Assembly (NCBI GenBank): GCA_013396915.1
Contig: VWZL01001979.1
Location: 62,001 to 126,000 of the forward strand
Source: Stercorarius parasiticus
Taxonomy: Eukaryota > Chordata > Aves > Charadriiformes > Stercorariidae
DNA: 64,000 nucleotides
Direction: 5' to 3'
A model generated the notes under the pieces. The model was not told the DNA's origin. It saw nothing but the letters and a program-made list of their open reading frames with translations, and did no database searches. Position 1 is the stretch's first letter; each line of letters starts with the position of its first letter. The position numbers and the translations under genes are program-made. This document shows, in pieces, positions 50,177-63,600 of the stretch.

Positions 50177-53026
50177 AGTTGTCAGAGGTCTGGGTTTGGA
50201 GGAGAAAAGCCCTAGCTATTAAAGGCTCTTTTGATCAGGCAGAAAATCTGACAGTGTTTTCTTAATTGGGCCTTAGAGTGTCTGGTATTTGTGTAAGATT
50301 CAAAAGCTGTTCCTCACTATGTGAAGAAAAACAGTTAACAGTCTTTGGCAGTGTTACACTGAACAACACATTCCCCATTATTGCTGACACCTTCCTCATA
50401 TCCACACATTGAAGGCTGTTCCTCCTAATGATGCTAAAAAATAGATTCTGCTATTTGTAGTTAAATTCCTCCCTTATTCCTTGATCAGTTTTACTAGAAT
50501 ATGTAGGAAAAGAACTACCTAGAAAAATACACAAAGGTGAACAAATTTGAGAGAGTGAGCCCTTAATGACAGCCAATTAGCATACAAAAGAGTGGACATG
50601 GTAATGCACATGAATATTTTGGGGGGTCTAGCCTCCCTTATAAGTAGTTTCTCTGATATATTTGTACCCAATAATAAGGGTACTGTAGCTAGGATACAAA
50701 TGACATTACTCATCTAATTCTATGCCTTACATAGTTTGGTGTGTTTGTATGGCATAGGGGGTCCTGCAATACTGCATTAATTCTTCTTGATTCAAAAGGA
50801 TATTAGACGTCCTGTTACTGGCTACTGCAGAAAAGGAAAAATATTTCAAACTGAACTGGAGTTTTTTCCTACTTTTATACATAGCGGTCTGTCTTTAGCT
50901 CAGTTTGTTCTTAAGTGCTCCATATTGCACTGTTGCAAAATACTACTTATTGGTTTCAATTAAAAGAGTTGCAAAAAGGACCACCTAAAAAACCGAAGTG
51001 AGTTTTTTGAGCACCAATCCAGTTACATTATATTTTGACTTTGAAAGTCTTCCAAACACTCCATTTTCTCTTGCTTTCATTGTGGTTGCAACCAAGAAAC
51101 CATAAAGAGGAAATATCTAGCTGTTGTTTGAACACCAATGCACGGTTTTATGGAAATATCAGTCTTAGGCACCACTTTCAACATCAATTTCCTTTTAAAT
51201 TAAATGTTTCTTATTTGCATTTGATTACAGATTTATTGACAGGGTTGTTTTATCCACAAAACATACTTGATTTTCTGCCAGACTCTTGGATTTATCTGTG
51301 GTAAATAACAAACATTTCAGTCAACACCTCAAAATGTATGAGGAAGTTTGAACTGAACTATATGTATGATATATACACTAGAACTCCTATGTAATACATA
51401 GAGTGATTTGCACAGTCGTATCAGAATTTTTGTACTAAAAGCCTCCTTTTCCCTCATTTTTCCAGATAGGTCTTTTAAAAAATCTTCAAATTTACATGCC
51501 TGAATGAGAAAAGCAACAAGAAACAGAAAAACCTTACAGTTCTTCCCCATGTGATTTTGCATATTCCAGGATGTCATAATTTTCTTACCATAGTAATAAA
51601 ACTGGTGCTGTGTTACCATTTCTAATCTTTCTTACGGACATTTTATACACTTTCCTGTGAAGATAATATGGAGTTTGACATTAAAAAGGTACTGTTTGCC
51701 TTTTGTTTCTTAGTAGACTTTCAACTAGCATAATATGCTGCACATTTAGAGAATGCCATTTGTCAAAATTCTGACTTTGAAACTGCCTTCCCAGTACTTG
51801 CTGGGCATTCTGAGAACAGACCAAATTCTACCAAGGCGTAACACATGTCAAAGGAATCGCATTAACATATGAGAGAAAAATACGGCCAGCTCTTCCTCAG
51901 TTCAGAGTAATCCAGGAAGAATAACAGCATCCTTACATGGCTCTCATATTAAAGTTGCTGAGCCTTCTCTAGTAATACCTATATCAAACAATAGGAAATG
52001 AAGCATCCGTAAGAGAACAACTTGGCTTTCCATTATTGTTGTGTGAACATATTTTAAATACCGTCAAAGCCAACCTGCTAAATTTCAAACATGTTTACCA
52101 TATTTGTATTTCCATACCACCCAGTTTTAGTATGAAAAGATTAGTCAGTCTGACACTGACTTTTTGCCATTATTTTATTGGGCACTTCACAGTGGATTTT
52201 AAAAGCTCCTAGATCTTGGAAACAGTTCCACAGTGAAGATCCTTAAGAGTAGTAGACCAGCTGAAAAAAAGCCAACAATGTCATCTGTTACAGAAAAGGT
52301 AAGCACAATAATGGGATGTATAGACAGGTATAGACGCAGCAGACATGTAAAGCATTTTTTTGCTTTCTTCCAAGGTAAAGGACAATGAATGATGTCATAT
52401 TTCTTAACGACCCACTTTATTAATCCCCAGGAGTTTTACTCCATCCATTTTCACCAATCTCTGATCTTTTGCTCCCTTACCATCATCAACATATCTGGTA
52501 TCTGCATTCCCTCATTTCTATTGTTGCTGCTATATAAGGCACACTAACAGCCTTCAAATGGCACATTGCATTGAAGAATACATGGGCCAAGAGAACCAAG
52601 ACTAGAGAAGTGCTTCAAGAACCTTTGGAGACCTGGAAAAGTGACCTGTAAGGTAAGTTTAAATCCAGGTTTTATCAAATCCAAGATATATCCTTTGGTT
52701 GTTAGCATCTTTGAAGTGGATATCTGATATTGATAATACAATACTACACTCAGGCAAAATAAAAAAAGCTGAAGAAGCCAAGCCAAATCAGATGTACAAT
52801 ATAATCTCCAAGCACATAGAAGGCTGCTACAAAGAGGAAGTAAGCAATCTTTCTTTGTCTCCATGTCAGACATCACAAAAAAATCTCTCTAATAGTACAG
52901 GTACTGAGGTAGGTTGCACAGTTTGCACAGGCTCCCTAACTGGGGACTTTCAAGGAGACAAACATCTGTCAGAAATGCCATAAGCATTTAATTTACAGGT
53001 ATGATGAATATGGTATAAGTGTGCCC
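50177..53026. other. AT-rich intron-like sequence
   Basis: No repeats recognised. A plus-strand frame at 52699-52983 (94 codons, opening with TTG) and an antiparallel 110-codon frame overlap each other, so at least one is a shadow; neither shows a known domain. Confidence 0.45.
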
Positions 53027-53094
53027 TACTGAGGCAGTGGTGTAGAGTAGGTGATCACCTAAGATGTCTTGTAGCCCTACAATTCTATAATTCT
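53027..53094 (+). repeat. CR1 3'-tail fragment, degenerate
   Basis: GTAGGTGATCACCTAAGATG, then CTTGTAGCCCTACAATTCTATAATTCT, resembles the last 60 bp of CR1 in sense. Short and diverged. Confidence 0.6.
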
Positions 53095-55317
53095 AACACT
53101 TCTACCAGAAGAATTACATATGATTCAGTGAATGAATGTTAACACTGACAAATTTGTCTCAGATTTGGTAAAAAATGATCTTAAAATTAATATGACATTT
53201 CCAGTCTTTCAGATAATTGAGCCCATCTACAAAGTGAAGAAAGAGTGGAACAGGTCTCATAATAGACAAACAACAAGACTAAAACAGAGATGACTGCAAC
53301 GATCAGTGTCTCTGAATTTATGTAGGAATAGATTCTATTACACACAAATCTAATGTTACCTATTTAAATGTCTTTCTAGAGAGTGCTGAATAAAAGGGAA
53401 GATAGGAAAATTCTTTTGTTCACCTTCAAACTGTATCTTTTCTCTTTTGCAGTGGAGATACTAGTAGAATTGGATAGCGTAAGGAGAACAAATACACTTT
53501 ATCTTGCCTAATATTGTCTACCTTGCATAGAAGACGCAATTTCTTTACTTAATGTTGGCATAGTTTTTCACATGTTATATAGAATCTAAAAATACCCAAT
53601 AAATTCTTGTTTGTGTATAAGCAAAAGTAGCTGAAAAAGGTAGTATCTACTTTACGTGAAACAGATACTGTTTATGCTAGGTTCTACTTAGCTTGCTTTA
53701 TGCCTCACTACAGCTCTGCCAGTCCAACAGTCATGGATATGATGCTGTGTTAGACTGCTTAATGGGACTCTTTCTATACTGCATGTATCACCGAACATAC
53801 TATGGGCAGCATGCACCCGAGGATCATTTACTTCAATGGAATGCTTTTCTTCAACATATATATTTTTTGAATCATGACTTTAAAGATACCTGTTCTCAGT
53901 CTGCCTCCTAACAGAAAAGTGTAAATTCTGCTCTTACTCATATCCCTGCAATTCCACTGGCTTCACAGGGACTGCACTGGTGTAAACACAATACTTCAGT
54001 GCACTGTGACAACAGACTGATAGATCGTGACATCTCCATTTCACAAGAATACTGGAAGAATTAGCATTAACATTTATGCAGAGTTTTGAAGCTACAATAA
54101 AATTTAATAGTGGTTACCATCATCGTTATGGTAGTTATTGTTACCATTTTTCATGACCATGACAGTATTGGAAGAATATAGTTATAAAATTGATCCTGAC
54201 AGTAGGCACCAAATCCTACAAAAACCTTATGTTTCAGGACAACCTGTTCTTACTTAGAAGGACGGAGAATACGTACTGCGCTTGTGCTCACGTACGGACT
54301 ATTCTCTGTTCTATTATAATCATAAGCTTCTTTGTGTGCTTTTGTGGGCTAGATGAATTCATGGAACCGGTTTTTACTGCTGATAAAAGCCTGTGTTTTT
54401 AAACCCAGTAGTCCACCTTCAAGACTGAGTACTGTTGCTTTCTCTTGTTTCTAACAGCATTACCTCAGGTTCATTTACCAACTGGGTATTTGCTGCACTT
54501 GAGCATGGCTATTTTAATTTTCATTATGGATACCTTTAACTTTTCTTTGAGCCTACACTATACCAAAGAGAAAGACTTCTCTCTTCTACTCTTTGGAGCT
54601 CCAGAGATCAACATTCCTCAGGGAAAGTGCTTGCAGTCTTTTGTACAGCTCTTTCTTACCCACTAATCTGGGTTCTCTCATTCACTGATTTTTAATATAG
54701 ATGTAATTGCATTCAAGCCATTTTATTAAAAATTATATAATGACAGAAAGGGAAGTTTGCTTCTTCCTTCAGTTAAAGGCCTCCAGTTAGTCTAAGCACA
54801 CCTAATAAAAAGTGTGGAAGACACATGGAAAAAAATGAGGGAAATTCAACTATAACCTTCACTGAGACATGAAAAAAGTGAAACATTTTATATGAAAAGT
54901 CACTGCATAATAGGTTTTGACCTGTTCTTCCTTAAGTGCAGATGAAATCGTTTCAGCAAACAAAATGGTAAACAAGCTCCCTAACACTGATGTATTAACT
55001 CAAAAGTCATATGCTTTCCTCTATGGGAACTAAATTAGGTGATTTTGTTAATTTAGAAAAAGTCAGAATAGTAATCAAATGCAACAATGCAATATTCTGT
55101 TGATGAAGGGTGAGTTGGGAGACTTCTGCTAAACAATGAATGAATTGAAGCTTAAATTTGATTGCATGGAGCAGCTGAACACTATCTTCAGAAGAAGAAT
55201 ACTTTACAAAAGTACAAGACTTTACTGAGTCAGAGATCATTTATGCTCAAGAGAAACATGACTATCTGTCCATTATCAGCAATATCATTCTCTTTCAAGT
55301 ACAAAATCAGTTGTAGG
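53095..55317. other. AT-rich intron-like sequence
   Basis: Nothing recognised. Plus-strand frames at 53693, 54190 and 54445 (70-73 codons) are Leu/Phe-rich and have no family signature. Confidence 0.45.
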
Positions 55318-55384
55318 CAAGGGGGTTGGAACTAGATGATCTTTAAGGTCCCTTCTAACCCAAACCATTCTATGAGTGTATGAT
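55318..55384 (+). repeat. CR1 3'-tail fragment
   Basis: GGGGGTTGGAACTAGATGAT, CTTTAAGGTCCCTTCTAACC and ACCATTCTATGAGTGTATGAT form a clear CR1 3' end in sense. Only the last 67 bp are present, typical of strong 5' truncation. Confidence 0.9.
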
Positions 55385-55749
55385 CATGTTTCCATTTAAA
55401 AAAACATTAATATCAATAGAAGTAGACTATAACTCTATATAAGAAACATTCAGTATTATCTCTTTATCTGTTTAATGTTAATAAACGGTGAGCAAATTAG
55501 TGTTGTTCTAAGAGCACTTGGTAAAACCTCAAATTTCAAAACCGATTTGGATACCGCCCACATTGTTGCATTGCTGACTGTGATATCATGTCTTAAAACT
55601 CTTTGTTAAACCATGTATCTACCTACTAGCTAAGTGAATCTCACGCATATGAAAGTACTGGTGAAAATAAAGAAAAATAATAAATCGGTGTATGTATGTA
55701 TAAAAGCAATGGTCTCACATGAAATGGCTATGACATATAAAGTTTGAAG
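55385..55749. other. Spacer between two opposed CR1 tails
   Basis: 365 bp AT-rich sequence with no recognised feature. Confidence 0.5.
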
Positions 55750-55965
55750 AATCACAGAATCACGGAATTTTTCAGAGTTGGAAGGGACCTCTAGAGATCA
55801 TCTAGTCCAACTCCCCTACTAAAGCAGGATTGCCTAGAGCACATTACTCAGGACTGCATCCAGGTGGGTCTTGAAAGTCTCCAGAGAAGGGGTCTCCATA
55901 ACCTCCCTGGGCAGCCTGCTCCGGTGCTCTGTTACCCTCACCGTAAAGAAGTTTTTTCTCGTATT
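55750..55965 (-). repeat. CR1 LINE 3' end, antisense
   Basis: AATCACAGAATCACGGAATT, GAGTTGGAAGGGACCTCTAG, AGATCATCTAGTCCAACTCC and CCTCCCTGGGCAGCCTGCTC are the complement of a CR1 3' end; it is truncated after GTAAAGAAGTTTTTTCTCG. It has few differences from the common sequence, so it is relatively young. Confidence 0.94.
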
Positions 55966-58900
55966 TGATCAGATATTGATATTGATACATGCATACATGT
56001 ATTTCTGACAACAACCAATGTTTACCTACAAGATGGTTATAATAAAAATTTGCCTGCAGTGGTAAGGATTTTTCTGTGTATAAATAAATTGTGCTTGTTC
56101 AAATGTTTAAAATAGAACTAAGAAAAAAATAAAGGAAAAGAATAACATATCCAAAATATCTTATTTTTAGGGGAAAATTCCACCTAAGACAGTAATGAAA
56201 AAGGTAAATCTAAACAAATGTTGAGGGTTGAATTGTCCTAACACCTCATCAACAAAATGCCCCAAAAAAGAGTTGGAAATGTGCTCACAAAGAGACATAC
56301 AGTAGGTAATGTCCTACCAATTATGCCTCCTCTCCCCTGAGGAGGGCTGTCACTCCCAGCAGCATAGAGACTCTTCTGGAGTTAGCAGGGGCTTAGTATT
56401 GCACTAAAATATAGGAATGAATGATTATGTTGAGCCATCTTCAGATATAGTCTTCCATTTAATGTCTCACAGAAATCTGATCCTATGAAAGAAAATTAGG
56501 AAGCCACCTGACATATGAATAAAGCTGTATCAATGCAATGTTGTACAGATAACAGTGCAATACCGCAGTGTCCTCCAACTCAGAATCTTCTATTTTCTTA
56601 CCCATTACAGACAGAAGAAATACAATAATGAGTAACATATATTGCTTCTACCAGGCACCACTAATTAATTTTCCTTTGCATACTCTGATGGTCTAAAATG
56701 AACTGCTACCTCCCCTCTATATGGGAAAACTAAGAGAAAAATAGGTTAAGCAATGTTGTTAATGAAAAAACAACTCTTTAACTTAAATTCCGGGAGAAGG
56801 AACAATTTATATACTTATACTTGAAATTCTGGGGAGACTCTAAAATCATTCTATTACCAAATAGTGCAAACCCTGAGGTTAATGCTGGCATCCTTGCTAA
56901 TACTCATCACCAACAGACATCCTGCTGGTATTTCAGTTTTACACATTTAAGTATCTATTAAAGAAAATAATTATTGTTATTTTGGTTTCAGAGTCTTTAA
57001 GGATCATGTCTTCTAATCCTTTGTAACCTTATCTTTGGACCTTGGAGCTACTCTCACATTGCCCTAATTGAGACTTAGGCAAACTTTATGTGCCTGCTTC
57101 TCATAGTAATATTCAGACAGCCTATTCTTGGGTTCTGCTGATGACATTTGAGTAATTTGCTCCTTCACATTCTCAGAAGCATCCTATGCAGAAAAAAGGA
57201 AAAGGTAGACACCTAGTCTCTGTTACAATTCATGAGCAGCTGCTGAAGCACCTATATCCCCAACTCATCTCCTCTATAAAGGTCTAAGAATGCCTAATTC
57301 AGTTGAACTACATTAAGATCAACTGAAAATATGGCAAGAGAATGCGAGTCAGGGTATACAGAGCCCATGACAGCCTCTTAAAATAGGATGTTGAGTTCCT
57401 TGCTGTTCTGCTTAATTTGGCAAATTATTATTTTAGCCTCGTTGAAGGTGCAAATGTATGTTATTGCTAAAGAATAGTTTTTCATGTATGACTAGAATTA
57501 TCACTGGCATTTTATTTGTGGTAAGCATTACTTCTTATGCTGTCATAAACAAAGAGCCAATCAGACTTGCAGAGTGTACAGCAGAAAGGTAATATGCTAT
57601 TTGTAGCCCAGATGACAGTGGGAATGAATAATTGATCTTTCTTGGTAAGTTGTAACACCATTTAAGAGAGTCACATCTATGTCTCCAACCCTCACCAACA
57701 TTTTGTCTCTTGTATTGACACCATCAGTAAGAAAGAAGGTAAATCCTTGTCACCATAATCCCTTCAGGCCCTCTTCAACATGTGTAAAGAACAACTCTGA
57801 TTTTGGGTAAATGAGAGGTAGCAGTGCTACTAAAAGTGCTGGTCATATTACAAATCTGCTTTCACAAAGCATAAACAACTCACCTGAAGTCAAAAATACA
57901 AGGCAGAAATGTTAAATGACATGCCCACTTACCAGACTTAGGATTTATTGATCTGTGAAGCCTAACTGTCAGCCAATGTAATCAGTTAATTGCATTTTTA
58001 AAGAAGTGTTTCATGACTGATACTTATTTCTTTGAACACACACAGGAGCAGAATGGAGCGGATTTGTGCTTTCAGAATACATAAATACAGAGTTGCACAG
58101 AACTCGAAGTTTACTGTTGTCATCTAAACTGATTAAAGGGGTCTGCTTACCTTTATCTGGACCAGAGTCACTAGCTATTTTGTTGCAGTCTGCTTATGAT
58201 AACACATGCTATGTCCTTCCCTAACATCAAAAAAGTATGAGCTTTAGAACTATGTCAAAGAAATTAAGATTCTCATAATATTTTCATGTGTACTTTGTAC
58301 TTGAAGCTGTCTAAATCACAGCATCCAATATGAACAGCTAAGAACATTTTGCTGAAATATAACCAACTATTAAAAAAAACCAACCTGAGACTGCTTTATG
58401 GTGATATGTTTATACATATTTTAGCTGCAATCTTCTTTAAAGGTACCCTATAACATATATGAAAGTAAAAGATCATAATACTTATTCCCTATTTGAATAT
58501 AAAAAGGTAAAATATAGATTACAAATTCATTTGGATGTGCTTCAAGAGAGACTACTTAAATAGTCAGATGTACATTTTATAAAGTATTACAAATGACCCG
58601 CCTATTTTTTTCAGTCACTTTGATTAGTGATGTGTATTTGAGCTGAAGTGTATTATTTGGAAAATAAATACTGCACAAGATTCATGAATATTAACTGCAA
58701 AAAAAAAGAAAAACAAGGTAAATATAATACTTTTAGCTTGTATGAGTAAATGTGTATTCATAGGCCACCCTTTATTAAGTTTTCTGTTTTTTAAACAAGA
58801 CAGATTACTTTCATCAGATTTTAGGAATAGAAAGTATGAGATATTCAGGGAAAAAGGCAATCTTGTATGATGTGAAATGTGCTACATTTCTTCATGGGTA

Positions 58901-60242
58901 GATAAAATCTGATGTAGGACAGTAGCCTTTTAACAAGATTATATTTTATGGATGCAAGTCATTAAGGAAATTATGAAAGTGTAAACAAACACCACAATGA
59001 CTGTTGCTGTGTATGTATGATCTGGTTTACCTTAAAGATGAGGTGCTTTATTTCTTCATTTTGATGTCCACTTTTTCACTTAAATATTATGAATGCAATT
59101 ACACACATACTGAATTTGGAAATATTAGAAGATATTTCACTACAAGAAACAAACTGAGATTAACTCTTTCATTTCAAAGGGATGCTCAGTGCTATTAACC
59201 ATGTAGGTACTTCAGGTAAAAATTCAAGCACTGAATACAGTTCCAATTTATCAGAATAAACATTTCTAACTGACAAAAAATCATTTCAGATTACGCTGTC
59301 TCTGATTTGCAACACTGTGGGTTATATGCGCCAATTCAATCACAGTCAATTTAACTATCCTATTAAATAAAGTGAAATCACAAAGTTCCCACTTAGAAGT
59401 GTGAATTCATTCAGATTTGTTCCCACAGCAGGAATAAAATCCATTTGGTTTGATCTTACCCTTAAATCAATCTATTTAGTAGAAAATCACACCTTCAGTG
59501 AAAAATGAAGAATGTGAAAATGTTTGGACTGCCTCTCTTTCTGGTAAAAAACATATTAGGAAGTTTTGGGGAACTACAAAACAAATGACCGTTTGTATGT
59601 TCATAAACGTACAAAATAACATGTTTGTCATAACAATGCATATCACAAACTTTACCTTTGTGTACTGAAACATAAGAAGTGTTTTGAAAGCCTGAGTTCT
59701 CCAGCATCTATATAGGAGAATAGCTCATGATAGACAAGTATGACAGGGAGATAAATATTCACATAGAAGACAGGTCCAGTAACTGCTGAAACTGTTGGTT
59801 TGAGATCATTTAACAGTTAATTACAAAATAATCAAAGATAATACTAAATCTTTTTATTCAGGTGACACTCAGCATCATCAGTCAGCATTCAGTTCATCAA
59901 ACTAAACAGGATTATTCATACGAGCTGGATTTTTTTTTTTGTATCTTGCTGTGTGAGGGAGTCAGGATGAGCCTCTCTGGTCACCACAAACTTGTCAGAG
60001 ACAAATGCTCTGCAGAAGTGTTCATGGCTATTAGTTGTAAGGAAGTGGGTCACTAAGTATGATCGGCGGGGAGAATTCAACCATGTTTGAATGGAGATTA
60101 GCTATAGCAGTGACACAAAAGTAACATGAAAAAGTAGACAACTTTGGAGACCGGTACTGAAAGTAACATGAGGAAGGAACCAGCAATGGGAGATGAAAGG
60201 GATGACTGGAGGAAAGCACTGAAATTAATACTTGACTGAGAG
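55966..60242. other. AT-rich intron-like sequence
   Basis: 4.3 kb with no exon or transposon recognised; only frames under 80 codons. Confidence 0.5.
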
Positions 60243-60309
60243 CAGGGGGGTTAGAACTAGATGATCTTTAAGGTCCCTTCTAACCAGAACCATTCTATGA
60301 TTCTATAAT
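60243..60309 (+). repeat. CR1 3'-tail fragment
   Basis: GGGGTTAGAACTAGATGATC, TTTAAGGTCCCTTCTAACCA and ACCATTCTATGATTCTATAA form a sense CR1 3' end of about 67 bp. It is nearly the same sequence and length as the fragment at 55318-55384, pointing to the same subfamily. Confidence 0.9.
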
Positions 60310-60504
60310 GCTCAGACCAGGAGGCTGCTTATGTAAACACACCATGGTACTATGCAAAACTTTGGTGGGAGAAAAGACTCTCAGAAGACCCTAGAGGAGT
60401 AACCACCAGTAGGTCCAATTTATAATGCCTCATGGGAGGACACACTGGAGCCTTGATCTCACTGCTGCAACTAGGACAAAGTAGACCAAGCGTTATATTC
60501 TGAA

Positions 60505-60650
60505 CTTGACCTGTCAGGACAGCGTGTGGGCCAGCTGCCCCCTCAAGGCTGGGCTGTCAAGAGCCACAGGGGCTCCCTGGGGTGGCAGGACAGGGTCTGG
60601 CAGCCAGGGCCTGTCTCACCACCCCAGACAGGAGCAGGGCAGCTCTAGAA
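60505..60650. repeat. GC-rich repeat segment, inverted partner of 34296-34356
   Basis: A GC-rich block in AT-rich DNA. Its part 60583-60643 is the reverse complement of 34296-34356 with about 89% identity by eye. The rest (for example CCAGCTGCCCCCTCAAGGCT) does not align to the first copy. Family unknown. Confidence 0.5.
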
Positions 60651-63600
60651 ATTATGAACACAGTTGTTTTCTTGTAAGAAAATCCAGTAATAGCTCAAAT
60701 GATCTGCATTGAGTGCTGCACTCTGATCAGAGACTCATTTGATGCTGCACAACTCGGGGTTACCAGCAGCTGACTGGCCCAAGATCACGTCCCAAGAATG
60801 CCAAACACGTCAGGTAATGAGTGCAAGTTCTTTAATTGTCATGGTTAAATTTATTAAGTAATCATTCCCACATAAAGTTATTAGAAATTAAGAAGAACCA
60901 ATCTAAACACAACTTGCTTTTAAAGAAAATACCCATTGTACTGACTAAATCGCACCAGTTAAGTATTTATCTGTGTTCAGTCAATATTAAGTGTTTTGTT
61001 TAATGATGAATCTGGAAAACTTTCCCTATTATGCGTCTGCCTCTCATTTGTGAGCCGGAGGAAGAGAGTGGGCAAGAAGAATTGGTGAGCAGGATTAGAT
61101 TAGTTCATTCTACTACTGCTTTCAGTAAACAGCTATTGGATTGTTTTTCAAATTAAAAAAATAATAACAGAAATAGTCAACTGCCTGGTCAGGAAGGAAA
61201 AAAATAAACTTGAACACCTGTGCCTGGCATATGAACAGCTGGGTGCATGCTGATGATAATTCAACTGTAATATGTGCTACATTTAATTAGATAAGCAGAA
61301 TAAGTTGTATGGAGAATTTAATATGGAATGTCTATTACCTGATCAACTAGCTTTATTTTCTTTTCACTGTCTTCCTTTTATCACCCTTTTCTCATTCAGG
61401 AAGGGTCGGGGGAGCAAAGAAGTTCTGTGTTTCTCTTGTCACTGCTGAATACTGATGTAACAGTTTGGGTAGGTAGGGCTTTATTCAAGCTTTATTTGGC
61501 TTGAATAAGAAACCAACTCTACACTGATGTAATTAGAATGCTTATTTTCAGTGGGAAAACTGCAAAGGAGAGAGTAAGAAGCTTATTATGCAAAGTTTTA
61601 ACACTCATCTTTGATCAACTCAGTGTTTTGGAATCTCCTTGTCCTCCATCCATGATAATGATTTAAAGCATACTAGTTTTATAGGAGAAGTTCTTTGGAG
61701 ACCATATAAAACTATACTCAGTTATCTGGGATTAAAATGAGCAGGGATACTCTCAGCTGCCGACATGTAAAAGATCTCAAATGTGTACTTTGGAGGAATG
61801 GAATCTCTAAATTTTCGTCTTTCTGTTGTTTAAAGGTATGCAATGAGATTTGAGAAGTATAGAATATGTACCTACAATTTCCTCAATTACTAGGCAATTT
61901 AATTTATTTCATCATCTGAAAATGCAGCAGCACTATGCTGTGAAAGTTGCAGGTGTCAAAATGTTAGTTCATGTTTAGTTCAAGAACCTGTGTAAGGTGA
62001 ATGAGATATACCAGCTTCATGCAGCTTAGCTTGAATTTAAACCAAGCAATTCTCTGCTGCTTCATTTCCTACTTAATGTAGCTGTAAATGTTTTGGCCCT
62101 TTGGTCTTCCGTATTCAGTGTGCAACCTTTGGCATACTTAACAGTCTTCCTGCTCATAACTGAGAAAAATGACATCTTATCCTTTCTCTGTCTTCTTAAA
62201 GTAGATTTTGAGTAGTTTACAAAAAAAAAAAAGGAACATAGAAAGAATTCTAAGCGAGAGCTTAGCTACCAAAAAATCCCACAACCTTGCTGCAAACTTG
62301 TCAGAAAACATCTATAATTAAAATTATATGGACAAATCACTTCAAATCACAAAGCAGTGGTATGAAGTGATCTAATTCTGACAGTATTGGACCCACCATC
62401 TTTGGATAAGGTTTGTCTTCCACATGTTAACTCACCAAATTAAGAGTCATTAGAATCTGTTATAAAGAACATGAGAAGACTTTCTTTTTGGGTCTCATTA
62501 CCATACTTGCTTGAGTGGTAAAATATTTCATATTTAATCTATAACAAGGGGCAGTTTTACTCAATCTGAGACTGTGCTGCTGCCAAAAAGAATGGTGCCC
62601 AATAGTACCTTGACACAGCTGTTCAGGGAGTGTGATTAGAGATTTGATCCAACTAAAACTGAAATTACCAAATCCCCCAAAAGATAATTTTGTAGTCAGA
62701 TCAGCAGAATTTCTGCAGCAGTTCACAGCTAATCAGACTAAGTTTATCAGCCTTCTCTTCCACTGCCTGCCCAGTAAGACTGACAATACCTTCCTGAGCA
62801 GAGAGGACTTTAATACGAGATAGATTAATTCCAAAAGCTATAAGATGGTGATCAGTGTAAAACTCACAAGAAAATAAAAAGTTGCAGATGTTACATTGGC
62901 TCAAAATACTTTATGCTTAAATGTAGTATATACAATAATACACAGCCATTTGCCATTCAGTATGAATGAATGTTCTATGTGTCGGAATGTGTAAACATTT
63001 GAATGCCATCGGATTACTTTTTAGCATTCTGAGACTTTTTGCAGTTTTTATTAGAAAGAAAGCAAATGTTGAAGCCTATCACTTTTCTTTATTACTAAAT
63101 AGAGGTTTTCCCTATTATTAAACGTGCTCTCTGTTTTGGTAAAAACAAAACAAAACAAAACAAAACCAAAAAAACCCCCAAAAAACCCAAAAAACCCAAA
63201 ACAACCCGCAAAACTTCATGGCTTTATTTTGAGGCTTAAAGAAGTTAAGAGGAAACAGGTGAAATAATATAGGCTTTAGAAAGCGGTTCTAGCACTTGGA
63301 GCAAGAACTGGATATTTAGCAAGACCAGAAATACTGCATTATTGATTGGGAGAACCTCTGTGCATCATCACAGTTGAGTTCTAAAATTGAAAAACATGTG
63401 TAGACATTTGGCGTAGGCTGCTGCTGAGATTATCGTCTGCATTAAGCAACCAGCAAACTCGACTCACGTGTCACTGTGAGCCTGTTTTATTTTACATATC
63501 TCCACCTTATGTTTTCAGTAAAACTGCTTGTATACATGCTGCTTTACACAGGAATTGAAGAAACACCATTTACAAAGTGCTATGATAGAAGTGCCAGATT

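Noticed and set aside
52544..52983. Overlapping 110-codon (minus) and 94-codon (plus) frames
   Set aside because: They are antiparallel shadows of each other; I could not find supporting splice sites or a domain, so neither is called.
54445..54666. Possible further LamG-like exon on the plus strand
   Set aside because: The beta-strand-like words are weak, the strand is opposite to EYS, and no LamG Cys or Gly signature is present.
63141..63205. CRISPR-like repetition
   Set aside because: A simple A/C-rich low-complexity tract with no repeat-spacer structure; the DNA is animal nuclear.
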